A DNA stretch of 64,000 nucleotides from Alkalibacterium thalassium (GTDB lineage Bacteria > Bacillota > Bacilli > Lactobacillales > Carnobacteriaceae_A). The stretch spans positions 1 to 64,000 of the forward strand of contig NZ_FNFK01000006.1 in NCBI RefSeq assembly GCF_900101165.1. Direction: 5' to 3'. The notes beneath the pieces are model-generated. The model had not been told where the DNA came from, did not search any database, and saw nothing but the letters and a program-made list of their open reading frames with translations. Every line of letters begins with the position of its first letter. Positions within the stretch are counted from its first letter, which is position 1. Of this stretch, positions 53,344 to 63,078 are shown piece by piece. The position numbers and the translations under genes were made by a program.

Positions 53344-55809
53344 TTATCCCATTCTCGTCTGTGTTTCTTCATCGTGAGAATAGGTTGGTTTTTTATTTTT
53401 GAGACGGACATTCTGTTTCTTCCCGCCATTAGGTGTAGCCTGTTCTCTTTGCAGGTTCTGTCTGATTTGAGATTTCATCAGCAGACGAGTCACTTCGTAC
53501 TCGATCTCTCCAATCATTTCCTCAAACAGAGTAAAGCCTTCCTGCTGATATTCGGTCAGTGGATTGAACTGTCCATATGAACGCAGTCCGATTCCCTGAC
53601 GCAACTGGTCCATCTGGTCGATATGATCCGTCCATTTACGGTCAACGACTCTAAGGATAACCACTTTCTCAAATTCAAGAACTTGTTCCTTACCGTTAAG
53701 CTGAGATGTTTTCTCATCGTAATTGGCACGGGCCAAATCGACTAGAAGGTCAGTGATCTGAGAAGCCGACTTCCCTTTAAGGTCATCCTGTGTCAGGTCT
53801 TCTGGATGAACAAGTACAGTATGCGCAAATTCTTCAATGTGTGCCAGATTCCATTTCGTTCTGTCTTCCTGCTGAGTATTCAGCTGAACATAACGCTCAA
53901 TCGTTCTTCTGATCATCGGAATCGTGACATAACTAAGTGATTCCTGTTCCAGAATCACTTCCTGACGCTGAGAATAAATGACTTCACGTTGTTCTCTCAT
54001 GACATCATCGTATTTCAAAACATTACGACGGGTATCATAGTTGTTCCCTTCCACACGCTTCTGAGCTGATTCCACTTGTCGGCTAATCATTTTACTCTGG
54101 ATCACAGCATCGTCTTCTGCAATTTTTAACCGCTCGAGAACCATGCGGATACGTTCTGAACCGAATCGTTTCATAAGATCATCTTCAAGAGAGAGGTAGA
54201 ATTGTGATACTCCTGGATCTCCCTGACGGCCGGCACGTCCACGCAACTGATTATCGATACGTCTGGATTCGTGACGTTCTGTCCCGATAACTGCCAGTCC
54301 CCCGAGTTCTTTGACTCCAGGTCCCAGTTTGATATCAGTACCACGACCAGCCATATTTGTTGCGATCGTTACCGCACCAGGCTGTCCAGCATTTACGACA
54401 ATTTCAGCTTCTCTGAAGTGATTTTTAGCATTCAGTACTTCATGAGGCACACCGGCTTTTTTAAGCAGGTTGCTGATCAGTTCTGATGTTTCAACTGCAA
54501 CCGTACCGACAAGTACTGGCTGACCTTTGGCATGACGTTCTTTGATGTCTTGAACCACTGCATTGAATTTACTCTCAAGAGTCGGATATAGAAGATCGTC
54601 ACGGTCGTCACGGATAAGCGGTCGGTTCGTCGGAATAGCTACAACATTCATATTGTAGATTTCTCTGAATTCTTCTTCCTCTGTCTTGGCAGTACCCGTC
54701 ATCCCTGACAGCTTCTTGTACATACGGAAGTAGTTCTGGAACGTGATCGTGGCCATAGTTTTGGATTCTTTCTGGATCTCAACATTTTCTTTCGCTTCGA
54801 TCGCCTGGTGAAGTCCGTCAGAGTAACGACGCCCTTCCATGATACGACCCGTAAACTGGTCAACGATTTTTACTGCACCTTCGTCAACAACATAATCGAC
54901 GTCCTTGTGCATGATAAAGTTTGCTCTCAATGACTGATCCAGGTGATGCACTAAGGCCTGGTTTTCGATGTCGTACAAGTTGGAGACACGGAAAGTCTTC
55001 TCAGCCTTTTCAATCCCTTCTTCAGTAAGGGAAATCGATTTGGACTGAAGATCGATTGTGTAGTCTTCCTCTTCTTTCAAGCCTTTTACGAAGAAGTCAC
55101 AGCGCGTATAGAAAGAAGTCGAACGGTTGGCCTGACCGGATATGATCAGAGGCGTTCTCGCTTCATCAACGAGGATCGAGTCGACCTCATCCAGGATCGC
55201 AAAGTTCAAAGGACGCTGAACCATCTGTTCTTTATACACAACCATGTTGTCTCTTAAATAGTCGAATCCCAGTTCATTGTTTGTAGAATAGGTGATATCG
55301 CATTTATAGGCTTCTCGTTTTTCTTCAGATGATTTCGAGTTCAGATTCAGCCCGACAGTCAGTCCCATCCAGCGGTAAAGCTCACCCATTTCATCAGCAT
55401 CACGTGTAGCCAGGTAGTCATTGACTGTAACAACGTGAACTCCTTCCCCTGAAATTGCATTGAGGTATACAGGCATAGTCGCTGTCAGTGTTTTACCTTC
55501 ACCGGTTTTCATCTCGGCGATATTTCCTTCGTGAAGAGCAATCCCCCCCATTAGCTGAACTCTGAATGGATAAAGCCCCAGAACTCTTCTCGCTCCTTCT
55601 CTAATAGATGCAAAGGCTTCTACCAGCAGATCATCCAGGGATTCTCCAGCAGAATACCTCTTTTTAAACTCTTCTGTTTTAGCTTTCAGTTCATCGTCAG
55701 ACAGTGCTTCCATATCGGCTGACAATGCTTCAATTTTATCGGCGATTTTCCCATATCGACGTAACGTTTTTTTATCGTTCTCAAAAATCTGCTTTAATAA
55801 ATGAGCCAT
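53344..55809 (-). CDS. secA: Preprotein translocase ATPase SecA
   Basis: An 821-residue SecA with all core elements: Walker [16 protein letters not shown] (near residue 102), DEAD-like [17 protein letters not shown] (about 207), [13 protein letters not shown] (about 490) and [20 protein letters not shown] (about 530). The tail ends in basic residues without the C-terminal CxCxSGKKxxxCH zinc motif found in many SecAs. It drives Sec-dependent export of the lipoproteins, LCP proteins and hydrolase in this window. It lies in the conserved hpf-secA-prfB order. Confidence 0.97.
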   Translation of the reverse strand: MAHLLKQIFENDKKTLRRYGKIADKIEALSADMEALSDDELKAKTEEFKKRYSAGESLDDLLVEAFASIREGARRVLGLYPFRVQLMGGIALHEGNIAEMKTGEGKTLTATMPVYLNAISGEGVHVVTVNDYLATRDADEMGELYRWMGLTVGLNLNSKSSEEKREAYKCDITYSTNNELGFDYLRDNMVVYKEQMVQRPLNFAILDEVDSILVDEARTPLIISGQANRSTSFYTRCDFFVKGLKEEEDYTIDLQSKSISLTEEGIEKAEKTFRVSNLYDIENQALVHHLDQSLRANFIMHKDVDYVVDEGAVKIVDQFTGRIMEGRRYSDGLHQAIEAKENVEIQKESKTMATITFQNYFRMYKKLSGMTGTAKTEEEEFREIYNMNVVAIPTNRPLIRDDRDDLLYPTLESKFNAVVQDIKERHAKGQPVLVGTVAVETSELISNLLKKAGVPHEVLNAKNHFREAEIVVNAGQPGAVTIATNMAGRGTDIKLGPGVKELGGLAVIGTERHESRRIDNQLRGRAGRQGDPGVSQFYLSLEDDLMKRFGSERIRMVLERLKIAEDDAVIQSKMISRQVESAQKRVEGNNYDTRRNVLKYDDVMREQREVIYSQRQEVILEQESLSYVTIPMIRRTIERYVQLNTQQEDRTKWNLAHIEEFAHTVLVHPEDLTQDDLKGKSASQITDLLVDLARANYDEKTSQLNGKEQVLEFEKVVILRVVDRKWTDHIDQMDQLRQGIGLRSYGQFNPLTEYQQEGFTLFEEMIGEIEYEVTRLLMKSQIRQNLQREQATPNGGKKQNVRLKNKKPTYSHDEETQTRMG

Positions 55810-55944
55810 GAATACAAATCTCCTCTATTCGTTGATTCTTCGTACACTTCCGGATTTTCTCATACTTTATTATCATACCACTATTATCCTGCAAAAAAAA
55901 GGCTTGAGAGTGTATATCCACAGCAGTGTTCTGTTTTTGTTCAT

Positions 55945-55972
55945 AAAAAAGGCGGACATGCTGCCCGCCTTT
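55945..55972 (-). terminator. Terminator of hpf
   Basis: AAAGGCGGGCAGCATGTCCGCCTTT hairpin (AAAGGCGG against CCGCCTTT), continued by T on the minus strand. Confidence 0.8.
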
Positions 55973-55984
55973 GGAAACGATGAA

Positions 55985-56551
55985 TCAATCTGTTTCGATC
56001 AGTCCATATTTTCCGTCTTTACGTTTATATACGATGCTTGTTCCATTAGTATCTGCATCTTCAAAAATGAAGAAGTTATGTCCCAGCATGTCCATTTGAA
56101 GCACCGCTTCTTCTGCATCCATCGGTTTCAGACTCAGACGTTTTGTTCTGACGATCGATGCGCTCAATTCTTCTTCGTCGCCTTCATTATCCAGATTAGC
56201 CCATAAGTCCGAATCGACCGGCTGCGGCGCATCTACGCCCTGGGAACGGCGGTTTTTTCTATTGATTTTAGTTTTATATTTTCTCATTTGTCTTTCCAGT
56301 TTATCAACGACTAAATCTATGCTTCCATATAAATCTGGGGAAGTTTCCTCTGCACGAAGGACAACATACGGAAGTGGTATAGTAACTTCGACTTTTGCTG
56401 TTTTGTCAGAGTATGTCTTCAGATTGACGTGTGCATTAGCTTCAGGAACATCCTTGAAATATTTCTCGATTTTCCCTACCTTTTTCTCCACATACTCTCT
56501 AATTGCCTGAGTCACCTCAATGTTTTCTCCTCTAACATTGTATCTAAGCAT
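55985..56551 (-). CDS. hpf: Long-form ribosome hibernation promoting factor
   Basis: A 188-residue HPF with an N-terminal ribosome-binding beta-alpha-beta domain (LRYNVRGENIEVTQAIREYV) and a C-terminal dimerisation domain (VRTKRLSLKPMDAEEAVLQM to the end), as in the long form that makes 100S ribosome dimers. GGAAGGG precedes the ATG. Two good promoters lie upstream, and a terminator separates it from secA, so it is expressed as its own unit. Confidence 0.95.
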   Translation of the reverse strand: MLRYNVRGENIEVTQAIREYVEKKVGKIEKYFKDVPEANAHVNLKTYSDKTAKVEVTIPLPYVVLRAEETSPDLYGSIDLVVDKLERQMRKYKTKINRKNRRSQGVDAPQPVDSDLWANLDNEGDEEELSASIVRTKRLSLKPMDAEEAVLQMDMLGHNFFIFEDADTNGTSIVYKRKDGKYGLIETD

Positions 56552-56590
56552 AATACTTCACCCTTCCAAAACTAGTATAATATAAGTGTA

Positions 56591-56619
56591 ATTATACAAC
56601 CAATATTATCATCAAGCAA
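56591..56619 (-). promoter_or_regulatory. Proximal promoter of hpf
   Basis: TTGCTT (56619-56614), 17-base spacer, TATAAT (56596-56591) on the minus strand, 40 bases before the start codon. Confidence 0.75.
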
Positions 56620-56644
56620 TTATATTCCTTTATTGCTTATTTCA

Positions 56645-56673
56645 ATTATACATGAGAGCGATTACTTTCTCAA
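56645..56673 (-). promoter_or_regulatory. Distal promoter of hpf
   Basis: TTGAGA (56673-56668), 17-base spacer, TATAAT (56650-56645) on the minus strand. It lies 54 bases from the proximal promoter, so hpf seems to have tandem SigA-type promoters. Confidence 0.65.
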
Positions 56674-56699
56674 CGAAATTGTATCTGGACTTCTCTTCA

Positions 56700-57392
56700 T
56701 TATCTGAATAGTGAAAAAGACCGGATAGAAGAAGGCTCCATCGGAAGAATCAGGTCTAAGGCATGATAAATTGTCCGACCAGTAGTGTAGATATCATCTA
56801 CCAGCACAACTGGTTTCCCTCGAATCAGTTCGCCATGACAGGGATCTATCTCAAAGGGCTGCGGACTTTCAAGACGCTGTTTCCTATTTTTTCCTGACTG
56901 TCTGCCACATTGATATCTGTTTACCAAAACTGAATTGTACGTGACTCCCGAGACAGCCAGAAGTAGCTCTGTCTGGTTGAACCCCCTGGTAGAATAACTT
57001 TCTCTGGATACAGGAATGGGAATGATCAACGCTGTCTGTCCTATTTTTCTGAAATACTCTTTTACTTCTTTAACGAAAAGTTCGGCAATGGCGCAGTCAC
57101 CTGTGAACTTGAACTGTTCGATGATCTGGCTGGCGAATTCGTTGTAAGCGTACATTGCCTCGTGAATATGAGTGTGTCCCTGATATGTCTTCTGCCAGCT
57201 TAGACAATCCGGGCAATAATCGGTCTTGTCTTGAATACGGCTGCATCCTCTGCACGTCAGTTGATCATTCAGACTCTCCAGTTTCTCTCTGCACTGAAAA
57301 CATAAGGTGTCGGGTTGCAGTTCAAAGCGGACCAGCGCATGTATTGTCAGGGTATTCGAATGAATTGTCCCGCACCATTTACATCTGCTCAT
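56700..57392 (-). CDS. comFC: ComFC, competence-associated phosphoribosyltransferase-like protein
   Basis: A 230-residue ComFC: an N-terminal zinc-finger region (CKWCG, CFQC, CRGC, CPDC) and a C-terminal PRTase fold (RGFNQTELL near residue 140, VVLVDDIYTTGRT near 190). It works with ComFA in DNA uptake and possibly recombination. The start at 57392 gives a 4-base overlap with the comFA stop; the open frame extends to 57470 inside comFA and is rejected. Confidence 0.93.
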   Translation of the reverse strand: MSRCKWCGTIHSNTLTIHALVRFELQPDTLCFQCREKLESLNDQLTCRGCSRIQDKTDYCPDCLSWQKTYQGHTHIHEAMYAYNEFASQIIEQFKFTGDCAIAELFVKEVKEYFRKIGQTALIIPIPVSRESYSTRGFNQTELLLAVSGVTYNSVLVNRYQCGRQSGKNRKQRLESPQPFEIDPCHGELIRGKPVVLVDDIYTTGRTIYHALDLILPMEPSSIRSFSLFR

Positions 57393-58732
57393 AAGAGGAG
57401 TCCTTTCTTTGCTGCTTGTCTGTTCATCTGTCTGATCTGTTGTACTGCTCCCTTGGAGGATCTGGTCCACTCTTCAAGATAAAAAGTTACTTTGCCTTCA
57501 GGATAGTCAGCAGACCGACCGGCCCTTCCTGCAATCTGTACAAGAGCCGATTCCGTGTAGACATCGTGGTCGGCAGCGAGAACGATGACATCGATATTTT
57601 TGAATGTTACGCCTCTTTCGAGGATAGTGGTTGTTATCAAAAATTGCAGCTCTCCTTTCCGCATGGACTCTACTTTTTCTTTTCTGAATGGATCCTGAGC
57701 ATGGACACTTTCAAATCTGGTGGTACTGAAAAATCGTCTTAGAGCTGGCAGAATGCTATCCATCAGTCTGATAGTCGGGATGAACAGCAGAAACTTCTGT
57801 CTTCGAGAAATAAGCATCAGAATCTGTCTGCAGGCTTTGGAGGCGGATATATCACTCATAGAAAATATGTCTTTTTCCCTGATGATTTTCGGCACAGGAA
57901 GCGGGTAGCCGTGATAGCGCGCAGGCAGGATACTGGCTTCGATCTGACCCTTTACAATTTTTCTCTGCAGCTTCGTGTCAGGTGTAGCCGTCAAATAAAT
58001 AGTACTGGACTGTTTTTTAACTGCCTTTTCTGATGCATAGTACAGCCCTTCATTCTGATAATAAGGAAAGGCGTCAATTTCATCTATAATCAGTACGTCA
58101 AAAGCCTCTTTAAATCGAAGGAGCTGATGTGTCGTTGCAATTACCAGCTGAGTGTAGATATAGACAGACTCCTCTCCTCCATAAAGCAGAGCAGTCTGAA
58201 TATCAGGAAAGGCTGCTTGAATCCTTGGGGCCAGTTCCAGACAGACATCTATTCTGGGTGAAGCCACGCAGACTCTCTTTCCCGCCTCCAATGCCTCACT
58301 GATTCCTTTAAACAGCATCTCTGTTTTACCTGCTCCAGTAACGGCCCATACCACACGATCTGTAAATTCTTTAATAGAGAGAACAATTTCTTTAGATGCC
58401 TTTTCTTGCTGCTCCGACAAACTCCCCTGCCATTTCAAATAGGGTACGGGCTTTTTTGAAAACAAATCTGCCGCTTCATAGGTCACTAGTTTATCGCATG
58501 CTCTCACCTTTCCCAGCTGAATGCAGTACCTACAGTAGATACAATTGTTCCCGCAGATACACGGGTATATTTCAGTAAGTTTGGAGAAAGAGCCACACCG
58601 ATTGCACTGAGCTCGTCTTTTAGCTGAATGAAATGCCGGCCGGAACGTACACCCAGAGAGGTCACTTTCTGTATACTCAGTGAGCAGATCACTGAGCAGA
58701 AGTTCCCTGCCAATCAGATTAGTCAGGTCCAC
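57389..58732 (-). CDS. comFA: ComFA, competence DNA-uptake ATPase
   Basis: A 447-residue DEAD/DEAH-type ATPase with a four-cysteine zinc finger (CNRCG-CICG-CIYC-C near residues 40-75), Walker A VTGAGKTEM (near 130), Walker B LIIDEIDAF (about 215) and helicase motif VI QIAGRAGRSADYP (about 405). ComFA drives transformation DNA across the membrane. Presence of both comF genes suggests, but does not prove, natural competence. Confidence 0.94.
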   Translation of the reverse strand: MDLTNLIGRELLLSDLLTEYTESDLSGCTFRPAFHSAKRRAQCNRCGSFSKLTEIYPCICGNNCIYCRYCIQLGKVRACDKLVTYEAADLFSKKPVPYLKWQGSLSEQQEKASKEIVLSIKEFTDRVVWAVTGAGKTEMLFKGISEALEAGKRVCVASPRIDVCLELAPRIQAAFPDIQTALLYGGEESVYIYTQLVIATTHQLLRFKEAFDVLIIDEIDAFPYYQNEGLYYASEKAVKKQSSTIYLTATPDTKLQRKIVKGQIEASILPARYHGYPLPVPKIIREKDIFSMSDISASKACRQILMLISRRQKFLLFIPTIRLMDSILPALRRFFSTTRFESVHAQDPFRKEKVESMRKGELQFLITTTILERGVTFKNIDVIVLAADHDVYTESALVQIAGRAGRSADYPEGKVTFYLEEWTRSSKGAVQQIRQMNRQAAKKGLLL

Positions 58733-58803
58733 CTATCTTACCTCCTCTTTTTATCATAGTTTTCCGCTAACTAATATATTGTCCGTCTATTTTAAAACTC
58801 ACG

Positions 58804-58833
58804 AAAAAAGGCCACCACTTTGGGTGACCTTTG
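58804..58833 (-). terminator. Terminator of degV-like gene
   Basis: AAAGGTCACCCAAAGTGGTGGCCTTT hairpin on the minus strand with a T run after it. Confidence 0.85.
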
Positions 58834-58856
58834 AATAAATATATAAACGCTGTGGC

Positions 58857-59714
58857 TTACATTCTGGAGTAATCTTTCGTCCAGGACATTCCGATAGCTC
58901 CTTCGCCAGTATGAACGCCAACGACGGGTCCCAGAAAACTGAAGTTGAAGCGGACAGTCGGATACTTTTCTTTCAAGGATACCATGAATTGTCTGGCTTC
59001 TTCTTCACAGTAAGCGTGGACAACAGTCGCCTGAATAGGGAAATGAGAGTTTTTTACAGACTCTTCAAAGACGCTCTCCATCTTTCTGACTGCTTTTTTC
59101 TTGGTTCTGATTTTGTCGAACGGAATAATCTCTCCAGCTCTCATCGTGAGAACAGGTTTTATCTTAAGCAATGTCGCGACGCCCCCGGCAGTTTTAGACA
59201 AACGTCCACCTTTTATAAGATTTGTCAGATCATCGACAACAAAATAGATTTCAGTCTCTGATTTCAGTTCTTCCATACGCTCAATAATATCGTTTACTGA
59301 TTTACCCAGCTTGGCCATTCGTGCAGCTTCCTTGACCTGAAAAGCCAGTCCTGCTCCTGCCAGACCTGAATCAACCGGGTGGACTGAAATACCTTGTATA
59401 GATTCCGCAACGCTGAACGCGTTCTGGAAAGTCCCCGAAATCCGGCTGGACAGATGGATACTGATGATTGCATCATAGTCATCTTGCAGACTTTCATACA
59501 AAGCCGTGAAATCCCCTACAGTAGGCTGCGAACTCGTCGGCAGCTGTTCGGCTTCTCTAACTTTTTCAAAAAATTCATCCGTAGTCATATCGATTTCTTC
59601 TTTATATACTTTTTTCCCAAAGATACAGGATAAAGGTACAAAATGAATATTTTCCTCTTTGTACTCCTGTTCATTTAAGTACGCCGTGCTATCTGTTACA
59701 ATTGCAATACGCAT
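58857..59714 (-). CDS. DegV family fatty-acid-binding protein
   Basis: A 285-residue DegV-family protein: IVTDSTAYL at the N-terminus, the strongly conserved TSQPTVGDFTALYESL (residues 60-75), IHLSSRISGTFQNA (about 90), and a C-terminal HTGEGAIGMSW. The fold binds fatty acids, and some members (FakB) deliver them to the fatty-acid kinase FakA; others are unstudied. fakA is not in view. It is upstream of comFA, in the same direction, but separated by its own terminator. Confidence 0.92.
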   Translation of the reverse strand: MRIAIVTDSTAYLNEQEYKEENIHFVPLSCIFGKKVYKEEIDMTTDEFFEKVREAEQLPTSSQPTVGDFTALYESLQDDYDAIISIHLSSRISGTFQNAFSVAESIQGISVHPVDSGLAGAGLAFQVKEAARMAKLGKSVNDIIERMEELKSETEIYFVVDDLTNLIKGGRLSKTAGGVATLLKIKPVLTMRAGEIIPFDKIRTKKKAVRKMESVFEESVKNSHFPIQATVVHAYCEEEARQFMVSLKEKYPTVRFNFSFLGPVVGVHTGEGAIGMSWTKDYSRM

Positions 59715-59850
59715 ATTTAATTTTTCACCTCCTAATTATATGAGTTGACCTGGTAGACTCATTCAACCCATTCCTGGCTGACTACGTCTCATATAAAAGA
59801 CTGACTTCTATTATACACCAACACAAGAACGAATTGAAAGGGACCTGAGT

Positions 59851-60486
59851 ATGAAAAACTTTCGAACTTTGAAACAGAACGGCCAGTATGAGCTGATTAT
59901 AAAAAAGTCAAGCTTCATATGCACATTAGCACGAACAGAGACCGAAGAGGAGGCCCAGCAGTTTATCGATACACTGAAGAAAGAGCACTGGAAAGCTAAT
60001 CATAACTGTTCGGCCTACCTCATAGGTGAAGATGGACTGATACAGCGAGCATCTGATGATGGCGAACCCAGCGGAACCGCCGGTGTGCCAATGCTTGAAG
60101 TCCTGAAAAAAAATAAGCTGCAGAATGTTTCAGCAGTGGTCACCCGCTATTTCGGCGGGATTAAACTTGGAGCTGGAGGTCTAATCAGAGCCTACAGCAG
60201 TGCTGTCAGCGAAACACTCAAAGAGCTCGGTATTGTCGAAAAGAGACGCCACCAGTTTATACAGATCACCGTTTCATATCCTATGAGCGGCAAGCTGCAG
60301 AATGCTCTCCATCAGTCTACTTATCGTCTGGAATCCATTGGCTATACTGACCAAGTCACATTTACCTGCCTAGTCGAGAGTGAACGTATCCATACATTCG
60401 AAAAAGAAATCACTGAGTGGACCAGTGCCCAGTTTTCTCAGTCTAACGGGGCTGAGGCATGGGTTGAAGTGCCTATCGATGTCTAA
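59851..60486 (+). CDS. YigZ/IMPACT family protein
   Basis: A 211-residue YigZ protein. The IMPACT domain carries ANHNCSAYLIGE (about 50), ASDDGEPSGTAGVPML (about 68), and VVTRYFGGIKLGAGGLIRAY (about 95-114), with a C-terminal DUF1949 ferredoxin-like domain. Its function is unsettled; homologues bind nucleic acid or affect proline peptides. AAAGGGACC lies 9 bases before the ATG. It is divergent from degV and precedes the LCP gene without a clear link. Confidence 0.92.
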   Translation: MKNFRTLKQNGQYELIIKKSSFICTLARTETEEEAQQFIDTLKKEHWKANHNCSAYLIGEDGLIQRASDDGEPSGTAGVPMLEVLKKNKLQNVSAVVTRYFGGIKLGAGGLIRAYSSAVSETLKELGIVEKRRHQFIQITVSYPMSGKLQNALHQSTYRLESIGYTDQVTFTCLVESERIHTFEKEITEWTSAQFSQSNGAEAWVEVPIDV

Positions 60487-60542
60487 AATAAGAATAAATA
60501 GTGAAAAGTGAGCAAATCAGACTGTTATTTTCTTTGAGTCTC

Positions 60543-60571
60543 TTGACACTTACGGTCATTCAGCCGATAAT
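60543..60571 (+). promoter_or_regulatory. SigA-type promoter of the first LCP gene
   Basis: TTGACA (60543-60548), 17-base spacer, GATAAT (60566-60571), about 53 bases before the GTG start. Confidence 0.7.
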
Positions 60572-60623
60572 AATACAGGATTACTCTTTTTAACTATAGT
60601 AAGGCATCGAAGGAGACAGTAAA

Positions 60624-61703
60624 GTGAGTAAATTAAAACCAAATTCTAGAATCTATTCAAATCATCGTCAGAAAAAGAAAAGGCAGCGAATTATTCTAGG
60701 GATCCTTATTCCATTATTTACTGTCATTCTCATAGGAGCTATGTATGCTGCACGTTTATTTGCCACGATCGAAAATGAAATCAATGCTTCATTCGTAGAA
60801 ATCGACAGGCCGGAACCAGTTGAAGAAGTCAACCCTATCGATCAGCCGGTCTCTTTTCTTTTCATGGGAATCGATAACGACGATGTGCGTGGCCTTCAAT
60901 CCACTCGAGCAGATTCCATCATATATGCTACTTTAAACCCTTTAACACATGAAATGAATATGTTGTCCATTCCACGAGACACCTATGTGCCGATCATGAG
61001 AAACGGTACAGTCGTTCGATGGGACCGAATCAATGCCGCTTATGCAATCGGCGAAGAAAGCGTCATGGTCCAGACGATCGAAGAATGGCTGGACGTCCCT
61101 GTCCACTACTATGCTACCTTCAATTTTAATGCCTTTATAGATATTATTGACGAACTTGGCGGTATCGAAATGGAAGTGCCTGTAACGATCACTGAAATGG
61201 ACTCTTCCGATCAGTCCGGAGCGATCCAACTCGAAAAAGGGGTCCAAAAACTTAACGGAGAAGAAGCCCTGGCTTTAGCTCGAACACGAAAAATCGATGA
61301 TGATGTTGCACGTGGTCATCGCCAGCAGCTGATTATTGAAGCGATTATTCAGAAAGCTCTTGAATTTCAGTCAATTTCCAAATATACAGCTATTGCTGAG
61401 ACAGTGGGAAGCAATATGCGCACGAACATGAGAATGAGAGACATGACAGCTATTGCCCAGACTGGGTTGAATCAGGCGTTTACTGTTGAATCACATGTGT
61501 TTGAATGGTCAAGTTTTGTTGAAAGAGACATGGACCTGGTTAGGATTCACCCTCAAAGCTTCACTGCAATCCAGTCCGAACTTCAGGATTCTCTGAACCG
61601 TACAGAAAAAGATGATCAGTCTAGTTTCTCTGAAGACAGATCAGAAACTCAGACCAGCAGTTCCAGCGAAGAGGCCTCTGGAGCTGGAGATTCATCAGAC
61701 TGA
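60624..61703 (+). CDS. LytR-CpsA-Psr (LCP) wall polymer ligase
   Basis: A 359-residue LCP protein starting at GTG 60624 with AAGGAGA upstream. It has a short basic cytoplasmic tail, one membrane helix (about 24-47), an LCP domain with MGIDN-RADSIIYATLNP (about 75-115) and MLSIPRDTYVPI (about 117), and RGHRQQLIIEAII further on. The end is Ser/Asp-rich (DDQSSFSEDRSE-). LCP enzymes move undecaprenyl-linked polymers such as teichoic acid to peptidoglycan. It faces tagO across a terminator. Confidence 0.93.
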   Translation: MSKLKPNSRIYSNHRQKKKRQRIILGILIPLFTVILIGAMYAARLFATIENEINASFVEIDRPEPVEEVNPIDQPVSFLFMGIDNDDVRGLQSTRADSIIYATLNPLTHEMNMLSIPRDTYVPIMRNGTVVRWDRINAAYAIGEESVMVQTIEEWLDVPVHYYATFNFNAFIDIIDELGGIEMEVPVTITEMDSSDQSGAIQLEKGVQKLNGEEALALARTRKIDDDVARGHRQQLIIEAIIQKALEFQSISKYTAIAETVGSNMRTNMRMRDMTAIAQTGLNQAFTVESHVFEWSSFVERDMDLVRIHPQSFTAIQSELQDSLNRTEKDDQSSFSEDRSETQTSSSSEEASGAGDSSD

Positions 61704-61742
61704 CCTTGAACTGTCATAAATGTTTCGTATTCATGATACAAT

Positions 61743-61799
61743 AAAAATCACGTTTTCAGATCAGTACTATTATCTACTGAACTGGAAACGTGATTTATT
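61743..61799. terminator. Bidirectional terminator between LCP gene and tagO
   Basis: AAATCACGTTTTCAG pairs with CTGGAAACGTGATTT around an inner CAGTA/TACTG stem, followed by T-rich DNA. Confidence 0.85.
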
Positions 61800-61863
61800 T
61801 ATTTTCTAAGAAAAGTTAACATCCTGTTCTTGGAAAAAGACTATGCACTGGACAGCACTAGTC

Positions 61864-62970
61864 TTACCCGTTCAGTTTCCTGCCGAAATCTTTCAGCCTT
61901 TTTAATAGCGGACGACGGTCTTCTCCCACAAGCCCTATGATTTCTACAAAGAGCTCAACACCCAGCATGACAAAAATAGTCAGAAGAATCGATCCGATCA
62001 GTGTTGAAAAATTATAAAGCATGGCGATTACTGAAAAAATAGCAGATACACAGTAGATAGCGAGCACTGTCTGCCTGTGTGACAAGCCCAGAGACATCAG
62101 ACGATGGTGAATATGATTTTTATCCGCAGTTGAAATCGACTGCCTGTTCAGTTTCCTTCTTATCATGGCAAACAGCGTGTCTGTGACAGGAATCCCCAAA
62201 ATAACGATTGGAAGGATCAAGGAGATAAGAGTGGCATTTTTCAACCCTTGAAGAGAAAATACACCAATCATGAATCCGAGGAATAATGCCCCCGTATCTC
62301 CTAGAAAGATACTGGCCGGCTGAAAATTATATGGCCAGAAACCTGCTATCGCCGCTACCAGGACGAATGTCATAATCGAAACCGAAACTTCTTCAACGGT
62401 GAGGAAGAAAAATCCGATAACTCCCATAGTAAGCAGGGCAATCATAGAAATACCACTTGCTAACCCATCCAGTCCATCGATCAGGTTGATTGCATTGGTC
62501 AGACCGACGATCCACAATATGGTAAAGGGCATCTGCCAAGAACCGAAAGAGAGAGTCCCTAAGTAAGGTATCGTCATCGTTTCAAGAGCCACATCCCCAA
62601 GCCCGTATACGAGCCCTGCAGCAGTGATTATCCCAATCAGCTTAACCAGAGGCTTCAACTCATATTTATCGTCGATCATCCCGGTGATGACAATCACCGA
62701 TGCTCCAGCGAAAAGCGGAACGATCTGACTATATGGAATTGGTAGGAGAACGAATGATGAAAAAAAGAAAGCAATAAAAATAGTAATGCCTCCCATTGTC
62801 GGCATAACTTTATCATGCACTCTTCGTTCTTCAGGGACATCTAGTATATTGAATGCCCTGGCAACCACTTTAAAGACCGGTGTTAAAATCAGGGTGCTGA
62901 TCGTGGTAAATATACAAACCATCAGCACAATAAACATATTATACATATTCGTACTCATTTCTTTAAACAT
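61864..62970 (-). CDS. tagO: TagO/TarO, undecaprenyl-phosphate GlcNAc-1-phosphate transferase
   Basis: An approximately 368-residue polytopic MraY/WecA-family enzyme with 10-11 helices. Signatures: MIDDKYELKP (about 96-105), NLIDGLDGLASG (about 162), FLGDTGALFLGFM (about 225) and the HIHHRLMSLGLSHRQ loop (about 290). It makes the first lipid-linked intermediate of wall teichoic acid. The start is uncertain: ATG 62970 has no ribosome site and lies only about 9 bases after a TATAAT; ATG 62958 or 62946 are alternatives. Confidence 0.93.
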   Translation of the reverse strand: MFKEMSTNMYNMFIVLMVCIFTTISTLILTPVFKVVARAFNILDVPEERRVHDKVMPTMGGITIFIAFFFSSFVLLPIPYSQIVPLFAGASVIVITGMIDDKYELKPLVKLIGIITAAGLVYGLGDVALETMTIPYLGTLSFGSWQMPFTILWIVGLTNAINLIDGLDGLASGISMIALLTMGVIGFFFLTVEEVSVSIMTFVLVAAIAGFWPYNFQPASIFLGDTGALFLGFMIGVFSLQGLKNATLISLILPIVILGIPVTDTLFAMIRRKLNRQSISTADKNHIHHRLMSLGLSHRQTVLAIYCVSAIFSVIAMLYNFSTLIGSILLTIFVMLGVELFVEIIGLVGEDRRPLLKRLKDFGRKLNG

Positions 62971-62978
62971 TTTATATA

Positions 62979-63010
62979 ATTATAGCATCCTGTATGGAAA
63001 AATCCCAATT
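62979..63010 (-). promoter_or_regulatory. Probable tagO promoter close to the start codon
   Basis: On the minus strand TTGGGA, 18 bases and TATAAT (62984-62979) would begin transcription a few bases before ATG 62970. This implies a leaderless mRNA or use of a downstream start. Confidence 0.5.
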
Positions 63011-63078
63011 GCAATTAAAAACAACTTGAATTAAACTTATTTAATAACACACATTCCTGTTTTAGAAAAGAGGACTCT

